14,694 nucleotides of DNA from Burkholderiales bacterium. GTDB lineage: Bacteria; Pseudomonadota; Gammaproteobacteria; Burkholderiales; SG8-39. Made by a program: the position numbers and the translations under genes. Under the pieces are notes generated by a model. The model made no database searches. It was given only the letters and a program-made list of their open reading frames with translations, and had not been told where the DNA came from. Location of the stretch: contig JAICPQ010000030.1 of the NCBI GenBank assembly GCA_025929745.1, positions 1 to 14,694 on the forward strand. The letters run 5' to 3'. This document shows, piece after piece, positions 7,005-14,046 of the stretch (positions within the stretch are counted from its first letter, which is position 1; each line of letters starts with the position of its first letter).

Positions 7005-7674
7005 CGTCGTTCGTCGGACGTCCGCGCGGACGCAGGACGGATTGCAGCCCAAGCTCTTCGGCCATGCCGGCGACCCACGCTTCGTCTCCGTAGGGCGAGC
7101 CGCGACGAGCGCACCGGCGCAGTGTCTCCATCTCCGACGGCGCCGGCGGCTGATTTACGTAGGTGATCCAATCGCCCGGCCGCTCGAGCGGCCATGGATG
7201 TAGTCGCGGCGGATCGTCCACCTCGCCGCGCCGCACTCTCCACAGGCTTCCCCAGCGCCAGTCTTCGGCGCGCTGCACGAGGCCGCCATTGAGCGCATTC
7301 GCTTCGACGTAGCGGGCGACTGCGACGAAATGCCGGTCGTCCTGCACGACGAAGGACTTGAAGCGTCCCTGATAGACCTGTCCCGTGCCTGCCGTGGCGC
7401 GCCAAGCGTGCAGCCGCTGGGTGTGCGTCAGCGTGACGAGCCGCATGTATTGCGAAAGATCCCCATCGCGCTTAGGCCACAGCAGCAAATGCCAATGGTT
7501 GGGCATCAGGCACCACGCGAGTATGCGCATCGATACCCGTTGCTGGACCTCCGCCAGCACGCGCTCGAAGGCCTGGTAGTCGCGATCCGTGTGGAAGATG
7601 CGTCGTCTACCGTGCGCGCGATTGAGCACATGAAAGACAAAGCCGCCCGGCGCGGTACGCAATGGCCTTGGCAT
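6970..7674 (-). CDS. REP-associated tyrosine transposase (RAYT, Y1/HUH superfamily)
   Basis: 234 residues. The N-terminus PRPLRTAPGGFVFHVLNRA, then the HUH motif MPNHWHLLLWP (57-67; H60 and H62 bind metal), and RYVEANALNGGLV (121-133) with candidate nucleophile Y122 define a TnpA_REP/RAYT-type single-strand DNA transposase. Such enzymes nick and join at REP hairpins. The arrangement here fits: inverted copies of a palindromic repeat lie at both ends (6959-7004, 7717-7763). All catalytic residues appear present. The ATG at 7674 gives the conserved N-terminus. The C-terminus (ALFTEKGS) and the TGA are encoded within the left repeat. It lies antisense to, and convergent with, the cyclic-nucleotide-binding gene, and in the same direction as the cyclase operon ending at 7760. 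Confidence 0.92.
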   Translation of the reverse strand: MPRPLRTAPGGFVFHVLNRAHGRRRIFHTDRDYQAFERVLAEVQQRVSMRILAWCLMPNHWHLLLWPKRDGDLSQYMRLVTLTHTQRLHAWRATAGTGQVYQGRFKSFVVQDDRHFVAVARYVEANALNGGLVQRAEDWRWGSLWRVRRGEVDDPPRLHPWPLERPGDWITYVNQPPAPSEMETLRRCARRGSPYGDEAWVAGMAEELGLQSVLRPRGRPTNDGSPALFTEKGS

Positions 7675-7688
7675 GGCTCATTAACGCG

Positions 7689-7707
7689 CGACCGCGTTCG
7701 GCGGTCG
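7689..7707. repeat. Small perfect hairpin upstream of the RAYT
   Basis: CGACCGC, a 5-nt loop GTTCG, then GCGGTCG forms a perfect 7-bp stem between the RAYT start (7674) and the right REP-like repeat. It may be part of the RAYT-recognised or leader structure. Hairpins of this size also arise by chance in GC-rich DNA. Confidence 0.45.
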
Positions 7708-7716
7708 ACAGGGAAA

Positions 7717-7763
7717 GGAGATCCGGCCCCTTTTCTGGAAAAAGGGTCCTGACCCCTTTTCAG
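7717..7763. repeat. Right REP-like repeat flanking the RAYT gene (inverted copy)
   Basis: Inverted copy of the unit at 6959-7004. The 27-nt core 7737-7763 is the exact reverse complement of 6959-6985. The remaining part (7717-7736) matches the other copy except for a few substitutions and a one-base length difference. It carries the TGA stop of the membrane cyclase (7762-7760), just as the left copy carries the stop of the cyclic-nucleotide-binding gene. With the left copy it delimits an element of about 0.8 kb. Confidence 0.9.
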
Positions 7764-9397
7764 GGCAGTGTTCGCGGGTCGTTCACGGCGTACACGGCGA
7801 GGCGTTCGTTCTTGCCGCGCACGCGTACTTGGTGGAGCTTGGCGTCGCCCGGCGCGACGCCGGCGCGCTGAAGAGCGTCGGCCGAGATGACGAGCACGCA
7901 GCCGTAGGCCTTGGTCATGCCTTCGAGGCGCGCTGCGGTGTTGACCATGTCGCCGATCGCCGAATAGATCGGCGCGTCGGGCGGACCCATCGTGCCGACG
8001 ATCGCCACGCCGGCGTGGACGCCGATGCCGATGCGCAGCGGGTGCTCGAGGTCCGCGGCGAGGCTGCGGTTCAGCTGTTCGATGCGCGACTGCATGTCGG
8101 CGGCGCCCGCGATCGCCGCGCGGCAGGCGGTAGGCAAATCGGTTTCCAGGCCATATAGGGCGAGCAGGCCGTCGCCGCGGAACTGCGCGTAGTAGCCGCC
8201 GGTCGCGCGCAGCGCCGCATGCATCTCGGCGAAGAACTGGTTCATGATGAACACCACGTCGTACGGCAGCCGGCCCTCGCCGAGGCGCGTGGAGTCGCGC
8301 AGATCGACGAACATCGCCACGATGCGGCGCTCGCGTCCCTGCGCGCCGCTGCGCGGCTGCTCGATGGATGCGGGCGCGACGTTCGGTGGAAGAAGCGGCG
8401 TTACCGCCACATCAACCGTGGGACGCGTCTGGCAGGCGAGACGCACGTTGGGCGGCGCTTCGATGCGCGCGAGCGCCTGAGTCTCGAGGCGCGATGGCGG
8501 CGGAAGCTGCGCGAGCCCGTCGCTCACACGCACGCGGCACGTCGTGCAGCGCGCGCGTCCGCCGCATACCGCGGCGTGCGCGATGCCCTGGTCGCGGATC
8601 GCTTCCAGGATACTCCGACCGACCGGCGCAGTAATCACGCGGCCGGACGCATGGCGCACGCGGTAGGTAGCGCCGATGTGCGTGCGCAGCCAGCGGGCGA
8701 GCAGCGTGCCGCCGAGCGCGATCCAGAATCCGTATTCGATCCCGGATCGCAGATTCGCCATCATGGCGCGGTCCTGGGCGCTCATCGACGCGATGTCGAC
8801 GTTATATTTGTGCATGCCGCCGACGTTCTCGATGCTCGGCCACAGATAGAACCCGGCGCTCGCGAATCCGGCCAGCGCGATGGCGGGCAGCAGAAGCGCG
8901 ACCGAGAACGCGAGCGGCTGCGCCGCACGGTACCAGGGACGCACGCGCAGCCAGTAATGGAGCCCGAAGCAAAGGTGCGCCCAAACCAGTACGAGCAGCG
9001 CCATCTGCTTGAACGTGGACCATTCGCTCGACCAGAGCAGCCCGACGATGCGCTCGTAATCGATGTTATGGCCGAGCAGCATCCAGGTCAGGCGCGTGCC
9101 GACGATATGCACGATGAGGAGCGGCGGGATGGCGAGGCCGAGCACGAGCTGCGCGGCTTCCCATAACGGCATGCGCAGCGTGCTGCGACGGTAGAGGCTT
9201 ACGAGCGCAAGGGTGAAATGCGTGAGAAGCGAGCCGTACAGCATCACGCTCCCGACGGGGCTTCGCCACCAGGCGGCGAGCATGAAGCGCAGCCGGTCCA
9301 TGGCCTCGATCGAGACCATGCCGAGTGCGTGGTTGAGAAAATGCCCGATGACGAAGCTGGCGACGACCAGCCCCGTGATCAGGCGGGTTAGCCTCAT
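7760..9397 (-). CDS. CyaC-like membrane-anchored class III cyclase with [2Fe-2S] domain
   Basis: 545 residues from the ATG at 9397. Order: six probable membrane helices (about 5-26, 48-68, 80-102, 130-150, 158-182, 222-238) resembling a succinate dehydrogenase-type cytochrome b anchor; an adrenodoxin-type [2Fe-2S] domain with [10 protein letters not shown] (C278, C284, C287) and C322 in RLACQ; and a class III cyclase domain (about 355-525). Candidate heme ligands are H60, H97, H141 and H147. Cyclase motifs are FVDLRDS (D365), [11 protein letters not shown] (D409) and [12 protein letters not shown] (N486, R490). The usual Lys is Q405, paired with S479. This architecture matches the redox/quinone-responsive adenylate cyclase CyaC described from Sinorhizobium meliloti. 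The frame extends further upstream, but that part overlaps the ALDH gene and lacks family similarity; the ATG overlaps the ALDH stop (ATGA), so the two are coupled. Its own stop lies in the right RAYT repeat. Confidence 0.92.
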   Translation of the reverse strand: MRLTRLITGLVVASFVIGHFLNHALGMVSIEAMDRLRFMLAAWWRSPVGSVMLYGSLLTHFTLALVSLYRRSTLRMPLWEAAQLVLGLAIPPLLIVHIVGTRLTWMLLGHNIDYERIVGLLWSSEWSTFKQMALLVLVWAHLCFGLHYWLRVRPWYRAAQPLAFSVALLLPAIALAGFASAGFYLWPSIENVGGMHKYNVDIASMSAQDRAMMANLRSGIEYGFWIALGGTLLARWLRTHIGATYRVRHASGRVITAPVGRSILEAIRDQGIAHAAVCGGRARCTTCRVRVSDGLAQLPPPSRLETQALARIEAPPNVRLACQTRPTVDVAVTPLLPPNVAPASIEQPRSGAQGRERRIVAMFVDLRDSTRLGEGRLPYDVVFIMNQFFAEMHAALRATGGYYAQFRGDGLLALYGLETDLPTACRAAIAGAADMQSRIEQLNRSLAADLEHPLRIGIGVHAGVAIVGTMGPPDAPIYSAIGDMVNTAARLEGMTKAYGCVLVISADALQRAGVAPGDAKLHQVRVRGKNERLAVYAVNDPRTLP

Positions 9398-10821
9398 CCC
9401 TTCAGTTGAAGGGATTTGTACTCGAGAAACTCTTCCAGGCCGTACACGCCCGCTTCGCGGCCGTGGCCGGACTGCTTGAAGCCGCCGAAAGGCGCATTCA
9501 TGTTGAACGCCCCTCCGTTCACATCGACCTGCCCGGCGCGGATGCGGCGTGCGACGCGCTGTGCGCGCGCGTCGTCCCTGGACCACACTGCGCCGGCGAG
9601 CCCGTACGGGCTGTCGTTCGCAATGCGGATCGCGTCTTCCTCGTCCTTGTACGGAATGATGGCGAGCACCGGCCCGAAGATCTCCTCCTGGGCGATAGTC
9701 ATGCTGTTCTTCACTTTTCCGAATACCGTGGGCCGCACGTAGTACCCGCCCGCCGGCGGCCCGGCGGGCGGCTCGGCGCCGCCGGCGATGAGCTCGGCGC
9801 CTTCGTCGACGCCTTTCTTGATGTAGCTCTTCACGCGCTCGAGCTGCGCTTTGGAACTGAGCGGCCCGAGCCTGGTTTTCTCGTCAAGCGGATTACCGAG
9901 CGTGAAGCCCGCCGCGGCCTCGGCGGCGAGCTTCGCCGCCTCATCGTACTTCGACTGCGGAACGAGCATGCGGGTGAGCGCGGTGCAGGTCTGGCCCGAG
10001 TTGAGATAGCAGCCGTTCACCGTGCTCTTCACCGCCGCCGGGAGATCGGCGTCATCCAGGATGACCGACGCGCTCTTGCCGCCAAGCTCCAGCGCCACTC
10101 TTTTGATGCTTTGGGAAGCCAATTCCGATATGCGCTTGCCCGCACGCGTGGAGCCGGTAAAGGAGATCATGTCCACGCCCGGATGCCGGACGAGCGCCTC
10201 GCCGGCCTGCGCGCCGGTGCCGGTGACGAGGTTGAACACGCCCTTCGGCAGCCCGGCGGCCTCGATTGCTTCCGCAAGCACGAAAGCGTTGAATGGCGCG
10301 ACCTCGGAGGGCTTGAGCACGACGGTGCAACCGGCGGCAAGCGCGGGCGCGACCTTGAGCGCGATCTGGTGCAACGGATAGTTCCAAGGCGTGATCGCGC
10401 CCACGACGCCGACCGGATCGCGCACCACGAGCGAATTGCCGACGCGCTGTTCGAATTGGAACTCCTTAACGAGCTTCGCGTAGTTCGCGAAGTTGGCGAT
10501 CGGCAGACCGGCCTGGATGCGCGCGGATAGCTTGATCGGCATGCCGACTTCCTGCGCGATGAGGCGCGCGATTTCGTCGGCGCGCGCCTTCAGGTTCGCG
10601 GAAATTTTTTCCAGATAGGACGCCCGCTCCGCGCTCGGCGTGGACGACCACGCCTCGAACGCGTCGCGCGCCGCGGCCACGGCGCGGTCGACGTCTTTCT
10701 CGTCGCCGAGCGGCACGCGGCCCATGACCGCGCCCGTGCCCGCGTCGTGGACGTCGATGGTTGCCTTGCCTGAAGGTGCGACCCAGGCGCCGCCTATGAA
10801 AAACCGGTCTCGAAGGATCAT
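9394..10821 (-). CDS. NAD(P)-dependent aldehyde dehydrogenase
   Basis: 475 residues, normal length for the ALDH superfamily. It oxidises an aldehyde to the acid with NAD(P). Visible catalytic features: PWNYP (N147), VVLKPSE (K170), FTGSTRAG cofactor loop (221-228), ELGGKSA (general base E245), NSGQTCTA (nucleophile C279), EEIFGPV and [15 protein letters not shown] near the C-terminus. All key residues are present, so it should be active in the cytosol; the specific substrate is unknown. ATG at 10821 gives the expected N-terminus. The gene is upstream of, and overlaps by 4 nt, the CyaC-like cyclase, and diverges across a 26-nt gap from an alcohol dehydrogenase that could supply its aldehyde. 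Confidence 0.95.
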   Translation of the reverse strand: MILRDRFFIGGAWVAPSGKATIDVHDAGTGAVMGRVPLGDEKDVDRAVAAARDAFEAWSSTPSAERASYLEKISANLKARADEIARLIAQEVGMPIKLSARIQAGLPIANFANYAKLVKEFQFEQRVGNSLVVRDPVGVVGAITPWNYPLHQIALKVAPALAAGCTVVLKPSEVAPFNAFVLAEAIEAAGLPKGVFNLVTGTGAQAGEALVRHPGVDMISFTGSTRAGKRISELASQSIKRVALELGGKSASVILDDADLPAAVKSTVNGCYLNSGQTCTALTRMLVPQSKYDEAAKLAAEAAAGFTLGNPLDEKTRLGPLSSKAQLERVKSYIKKGVDEGAELIAGGAEPPAGPPAGGYYVRPTVFGKVKNSMTIAQEEIFGPVLAIIPYKDEEDAIRIANDSPYGLAGAVWSRDDARAQRVARRIRAGQVDVNGGAFNMNAPFGGFKQSGHGREAGVYGLEEFLEYKSLQLKG

Positions 10822-10847
10822 GCGCTATTCTAGAATACGAAAAAACG
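10822..10847. promoter_or_regulatory. 26-nt divergent control region with a perfect 12-nt palindrome
   Basis: The gap between the divergent ALDH and ADH genes contains the perfect palindrome TATTCTAGAATA (10826-10837). On either strand it reads TAGAAT, a five-of-six match to a -10 hexamer, lying 11 nt before the ADH ATG and 5 nt before the ALDH ATG. It could be a shared back-to-back -10 giving nearly leaderless transcripts, or an operator. No clear -35 or Shine-Dalgarno sequence is visible for either gene. Confidence 0.45.
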
Positions 10848-11948
10848 ATGGCCCGGACCGCAAAAGCGGCGCTCTGCCGCGCACACAATACGCCGGTCGT
10901 CATTGAGCCCGTCACGGTGGACGGCCCGAAGCGCGGCGAAGTGATGGTGAAGCTCGGCGCGTGCGGCGTGTGCCATTCCGATCTCTCGGCGATCACCGGA
11001 ACGATCGCGCTGCCGCTGCCGCTCGTGCTCGGTCACGAGGGCGCAGGCGTGGTGGAAGAGGCCGGCGAAGGCGTGAGCGGCCTAATGAAGGGCGATCACG
11101 TCATCTTCTCCTTCATCTATATGTGCGGCCGATGCCGCTTCTGTGTCTCGGGGCGCCCGGTGCTGTGCCTCGAGCAGGGAAAAGCGCTGACCACGCCGCT
11201 CGAGGGTACGCCGCGCGTGCGCGACGCGCGCGGCCAGCCGCTCAACATCTTCTCGGGATGCGGCTCGATGGCCGAGTATGCGACGGTGTCGGCCGAGAAC
11301 CTGATCAAGATCGACCCCAAGATTCCGCTCGACTGCGCCGCGCTGGTCGGCTGTGGCGTGACCACGGGCGTAGGTGCAGTCTTCAACACGGCGAAAGTCG
11401 AGCCGGGCTCGTCGGTCGCGGTGTTCGGCTGCGGTGGCGTCGGGCTCTCGGTGATCCAGGGCGCGCGCATCGCCGGCGCGGAAAAGATCATCGCCATTGA
11501 CACCTTGCATACCAAGCTCGAGATGGCGAAGCGGTTCGGCGCCACGGACAGCATTCTCTTTACCGAGGATCCAACCAAGGCGCTCAAGAAAATGACCGGC
11601 GGCGGACCGGACTACGCCTTCGAATGTGTGGGCTCGGGAGAGCTCGCGGCCGCGGCGTATCGCGCCATCCGGCGCGGCGGGCTCGCCGTCGTGGTCGGGG
11701 TGGCGAAACCGAGCGATTCCACTTCGGTGCGCACGATGACCTTGCCCTTCGAGGAGAAGACGCTGACCGGCAGTTACTTCGGCTCGTGCGTGCCGCGCGT
11801 CGACTTCCCGCGCATGCTCTCGCTTTACATGGCGGGGAAGCTCAAGCTCGAGGAGCTCATTACGCGGCGCTACCCGATCGACGAAGCGCCGCAGGCCTTC
11901 GCGGATCTGCAGGCCGGCAAGAACGCGCGCGGCGTCATTGTCTTCTAG
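10848..11948 (+). CDS. Zinc-dependent alcohol dehydrogenase (MDR family, class III-like)
   Basis: 366 residues, full-length medium-chain dehydrogenase that interconverts an alcohol and its aldehyde with NAD(H). Catalytic zinc ligands: C42 (GACGVCHSD), H63/E64 (GHEGAG) and C169 (LVGCGVTTG). Structural zinc cysteines: C93, C96, C99 and C107 (CGRCRFCVSGRPVLC). The Rossmann motif is FGCGGVG (193-199) with D218 at the end of strand 2, favouring NAD over NADP. No signal peptide; cytosolic. It is divergent from the aldehyde dehydrogenase, and together they would oxidise an alcohol to an acid. It ends 3 nt before a response-regulator/cyclase gene, so the two are almost certainly cotranscribed. The true substrate cannot be read from sequence. 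Confidence 0.94.
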   Translation: MARTAKAALCRAHNTPVVIEPVTVDGPKRGEVMVKLGACGVCHSDLSAITGTIALPLPLVLGHEGAGVVEEAGEGVSGLMKGDHVIFSFIYMCGRCRFCVSGRPVLCLEQGKALTTPLEGTPRVRDARGQPLNIFSGCGSMAEYATVSAENLIKIDPKIPLDCAALVGCGVTTGVGAVFNTAKVEPGSSVAVFGCGGVGLSVIQGARIAGAEKIIAIDTLHTKLEMAKRFGATDSILFTEDPTKALKKMTGGGPDYAFECVGSGELAAAAYRAIRRGGLAVVVGVAKPSDSTSVRTMTLPFEEKTLTGSYFGSCVPRVDFPRMLSLYMAGKLKLEELITRRYPIDEAPQAFADLQAGKNARGVIVF

Positions 11949-11951
11949 GAG

Positions 11952-13034
11952 ATGGCCGAGCGGATCCTGGTCGTCGACGACCAACGCACGAACGCGGAAA
12001 TGATTGCCGGGCTGTTGCGCAACCTCGGCTACGAAATCGACATCGCGCAGGACGGGGACGAGGCGCTCCGTCTCGTGGAAGCGAAGGCGCCGGACCTCAT
12101 CGTCTCGGACATCCTGATGCCGGGCATCGACGGCTATGAGCTATGCCGGCGGCTGCGCGCAAGCTCTGCCACCGCGCTCCTGCCGGTGATCCTCGTCACT
12201 TCGGCCGAGCAGACCGAGCGCATCAAGGGAGTCGAGGCCGGCGCTGACGACTTCCTCACCCGGCCCGTGAACTGGCCTGAGCTCTTCGGCCGCGTCAGGC
12301 GCCTGCTGCAGGTCAAAGGGCTGCAGGACGAGATCAAGAACTTGAACGCCAAGCTCGAGCACCGCGTGCGCGATCAGGTGGCGCAGCTCGAGCGGCTCTC
12401 GCGAATGAAGCGGTTCTTCTCCCGCGCGGTCGCCGAGGCGATCGTTGCCGGCGGCGAGGAGCTGCTCGAGCCGCACCGGCGTGAGATCACCGCGGTGTTC
12501 CTCGATCTACGAGGCTTCACCGCCTTTACCGACCGCGCCGACCCGGACGAGGTGATGGATTTGCTGCGCGAGTATCACGCCACGCTCGGGCGAACGGTCG
12601 ACGAGTTCGGCGGCACCCTCGAGCACTTCGCCGGCGACGGCGTGATGATCTTCTTCAACGATCCCATCGAAGTGGAAAACCCGGCCGAGCGCGCGATCCG
12701 CATGGCGCTCGCCCTGCAGCGCGCCTTCAACCCGATCGCCGAGGCCTGGGCGAAGCTCGGCCACGACGTGGGCCTCGGCGTGGGCATCGCGCAGGGCGAC
12801 ACTACGCTGGGCGTGATCGGCTTCGAGCAGCGCTGGGAATACGCGGCGATCGGCAACGTTCCGAACCTCGCGGCGCGCCTGTGCGGGTCGGCGCACGCCG
12901 GCGAGATCATCCTCGACCTTCAGACCGAACAGGACATCGTGCACATCGCCGAGACGGAATTCGTCGGCGCGCTCAGCCTGCGCGGCTTTCAGCAGCCGGT
13001 ACCCGCCTTCCGCCTGAAGAGAATGCGCGAGTGA
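11952..13034 (+). CDS. Response regulator fused to class III nucleotide cyclase
   Basis: 360 residues: receiver domain (about 4-118), a coiled-coil-like linker (about 118-152), then a class III cyclase (about 175-345). The receiver has acidic residues D9/D10 and phospho-acceptor D53 (VSDILMPGIDG), with T83; the normally invariant Lys of the K-P pair is R104 (LTRPVNWPE). Cyclase motifs are FLDLRGFTAF (D185), HFAGDGVMIFF (D229), GVGIAQGDTTLGVIG and IGNVPNLAARL (N305, R309). The substrate-selecting Lys position is H225 and its partner A298, so the purine preferred is uncertain. It is cytosolic. No histidine kinase gene is adjacent, so the phosphodonor is elsewhere. GGAG abuts the ATG with no usual spacing, and the gene follows the alcohol dehydrogenase by 3 nt, suggesting coupled translation. 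Confidence 0.93.
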   Translation: MAERILVVDDQRTNAEMIAGLLRNLGYEIDIAQDGDEALRLVEAKAPDLIVSDILMPGIDGYELCRRLRASSATALLPVILVTSAEQTERIKGVEAGADDFLTRPVNWPELFGRVRRLLQVKGLQDEIKNLNAKLEHRVRDQVAQLERLSRMKRFFSRAVAEAIVAGGEELLEPHRREITAVFLDLRGFTAFTDRADPDEVMDLLREYHATLGRTVDEFGGTLEHFAGDGVMIFFNDPIEVENPAERAIRMALALQRAFNPIAEAWAKLGHDVGLGVGIAQGDTTLGVIGFEQRWEYAAIGNVPNLAARLCGSAHAGEIILDLQTEQDIVHIAETEFVGALSLRGFQQPVPAFRLKRMRE

Positions 13035-13037
13035 ACT

Positions 13038-13244
13038 TCAGGCGACGGGGTGGCCCAGGCTGCCGAGAGTGGTGAGGAGCAGGATGAGCAGCGCGAAGGT
13101 TGCGAAGTGCTCAAACTGAATCCTCTTCAGCGAGCGCGTCGGGAGGAACGTATGCGTCAGGCACAGCCATGCGCCCCACGCGATACCGCCCGCAACGCCA
13201 AGCCGCAGGATCCACATCACCAAGTCTGCGAAGTCGGTCAACAT
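13038..13244 (-). CDS. Small hypothetical membrane protein with two helices
   Basis: 68 residues with two strongly hydrophobic segments (about 8-28 and 48-64) separated by a basic stretch (LPTRSLKRIQ), which would place the loop in the cytoplasm. I do not recognise a family. It converges with the cyclase gene, with only 3 nt between the stops. It lies downstream of, and in the same direction as, the Crp-type gene. The ATG at 13244 has no clear Shine-Dalgarno; an internal ATG at 13217 is an alternative start. The palindrome TGTGCGCACA (13253-13244) abuts the start. Confidence 0.62.
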   Translation of the reverse strand: MLTDFADLVMWILRLGVAGGIAWGAWLCLTHTFLPTRSLKRIQFEHFATFALLILLLTTLGSLGHPVA

Positions 13245-13253
13245 GTGCGCACA
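13244..13253. promoter_or_regulatory. Perfect palindrome TGTGCGCACA at the start of the small membrane protein gene
   Basis: The 10-nt perfect palindrome overlaps the start codon region of the minus-strand small membrane protein. It resembles TGTGCG-GT-CGCACA upstream of the Crp-type gene (13988-14001) and carries TGTG/CACA ends like Crp half-sites. A possible operator, but short enough to be chance. Confidence 0.3.
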
Positions 13254-13297
13254 CTAGCGCGCGGGCGACGCGCCGCTCAATGACGCGCGTCGCGCGG

Positions 13298-13349
13298 ATC
13301 TTGTGATCAATTCACCAGCGTGCCGGTGGTTTGCGAGCGATCACAAGAT
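13298..13349 (-). terminator. Long inverted repeat at the 3' end of the Crp-type gene (possible terminator-like hairpin)
   Basis: ATCTTGTGATC (13298-13308) and GATCACAAGAT (13339-13349) are exact reverse complements, 11 bp, separated by 30 nt that contain a second small stem (CACC/GGTG). In the minus-strand transcript the structure spans the last codons and stop (13314-13312) of the regulator gene. No U-tract follows, so it is not a classic intrinsic terminator. The arms also carry TGTGA/TCACA, so a protein-binding role is possible. Confidence 0.5.
13302..13316. promoter_or_regulatory. Crp-like site TGTGA-N5-TCACC overlapping the regulator stop codon
   Basis: TGTGATCAATTCACC has GTGA/TCAC half-sites like a Crp operator but with a 5-nt rather than 6-nt spacer. 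It lies 58-72 nt upstream of the small membrane protein start and shares GTGA-N5-TCAC with the site at 14047-14061. It overlaps one arm of the inverted repeat at 13298-13349. Function is inferred only. Confidence 0.3.
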
Positions 13350-13947
13350 GGCCGTCTTCCTTGCGGACGTATCCGCCGTCCGCAAGGTCCGAGAAGATGC
13401 GGCTGATCATCTCGCGCGAGGCGCCGACGCGCGCAGCGATGTCCTTGTGCGTGAGCTGCTCATCGATGACAAGCTTGCCCTCCTTTTCCTCGGCAAGCTC
13501 GAGCAGCAGGCGCGCCACGCGGCCGTAGACGTCCATGAGCGCGAGGCTGCGTACGTTCTCGGTCAGGTCCCGTACGCGGCGCGCCAGCTTGCGCATGATG
13601 TGCAGGGCGAGCTCGGGCTGCTTCTCCAGAAATCCGGTGAGTTCTGATCGCTTCACGATCGCGCACCGGCAGTCTTCGACCGCCATGACCGACGCCGAGC
13701 GCGGTCCGCCGTCGAACGTGACTTCGCCGAAGTACTCGCCGGCCGCGAGCTGGTTCAACTGCACCTCGCGGCCCTTGTCGTCCGCGACGTAGACGCGCGC
13801 CTTGCCGGACAGGACGATGTAGAGCGAATCGGTGTCGTCACCCTCCGTGACGATGATGGCTCGCTTGGGAAAGGCGCGCACGGTCGCGACCGCGGCGATC
13901 TTGTCGAGCAGCGGCTGCGGCAGTACTTCAACCGTCCGGTCCTTCAT
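13312..13947 (-). CDS. Crp/Fnr-family transcriptional regulator
   Basis: 211 residues. An N-terminal cyclic-nucleotide-binding barrel (about 10-120) has the cassette FGEVTFDGGPRSAS (73-86), retaining E75, R83 and S84, which match the cAMP contacts of E. coli Crp. A dimerisation helix (about 112-140) and a C-terminal winged helix (about 145-205) follow. The recognition helix ASREMISRIF (176-185) keeps R178, E179 and R183 in the same spacing as Crp R180, E181 and R185, so GTGA-type half-sites are predicted. No Fnr-type N-terminal cysteine cluster, so it is not an Fe-S oxygen sensor. I chose ATG 13947, preceded by GAGGAGG; an in-frame upstream ATG at 14046 adds 33 residues unlike the family. Likely a receptor for the cyclic nucleotide made by the nearby cyclases (inference). 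Confidence 0.93.
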   Translation of the reverse strand: MKDRTVEVLPQPLLDKIAAVATVRAFPKRAIIVTEGDDTDSLYIVLSGKARVYVADDKGREVQLNQLAAGEYFGEVTFDGGPRSASVMAVEDCRCAIVKRSELTGFLEKQPELALHIMRKLARRVRDLTENVRSLALMDVYGRVARLLLELAEEKEGKLVIDEQLTHKDIAARVGASREMISRIFSDLADGGYVRKEDGHLVIARKPPARW

Positions 13948-13987
13948 GGCCTCCTCGAGCCCCCCGGCGGGCAATTTGTTCCCGCAT

Positions 13988-14001
13988 TGTGCGGTCGCAC
14001 A
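13988..14001. promoter_or_regulatory. Inverted repeat TGTGCG-GT-CGCACA upstream of the Crp-type gene
   Basis: Six-bp perfect arms around a 2-nt centre, 40-54 nt upstream of the regulator ATG. The TGTG/CACA ends resemble Crp half-sites but are closer together than the consensus. It could be an autoregulatory operator. Related to TGTGCGCACA at 13244-13253. Confidence 0.35.
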
Positions 14002-14046
14002 TCGGCGCGGACAAGACCCCCATTCGCCGCCGCGCCAGTCGGACAA

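Noticed and set aside
7020..7031. Perfect palindrome GTCCGCGCGGAC
   Set aside because: It lies inside the RAYT coding sequence and is GC-only apart from its ends; such palindromes are frequent by chance here.
6959..7763. Classic insertion sequence with target-site duplication
   Set aside because: No duplicated target bases are visible outside the repeats. The RAYT family works on REP hairpins and does not make such duplications.
9398..9586. N-terminal extension of the CyaC-like cyclase by 63 residues
   Set aside because: It overlaps the conserved ALDH C-terminus and is Arg-rich without similarity. The ATGA overlap at 9394-9397 gives a much better start.
13282..13291. Palindrome GACGCGCGTC
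   Set aside because: Short and built from CG repeats; no context to support a site.
13948..14046. 33-residue N-terminal extension of the Crp-type regulator, with a Cys pair that could suggest an Fe-S sensor
   Set aside because: The ATG at 13947 has GAGGAGG before it and gives the normal family length. The Cys spacing does not match Fnr, and the extension covers the probable operator region.
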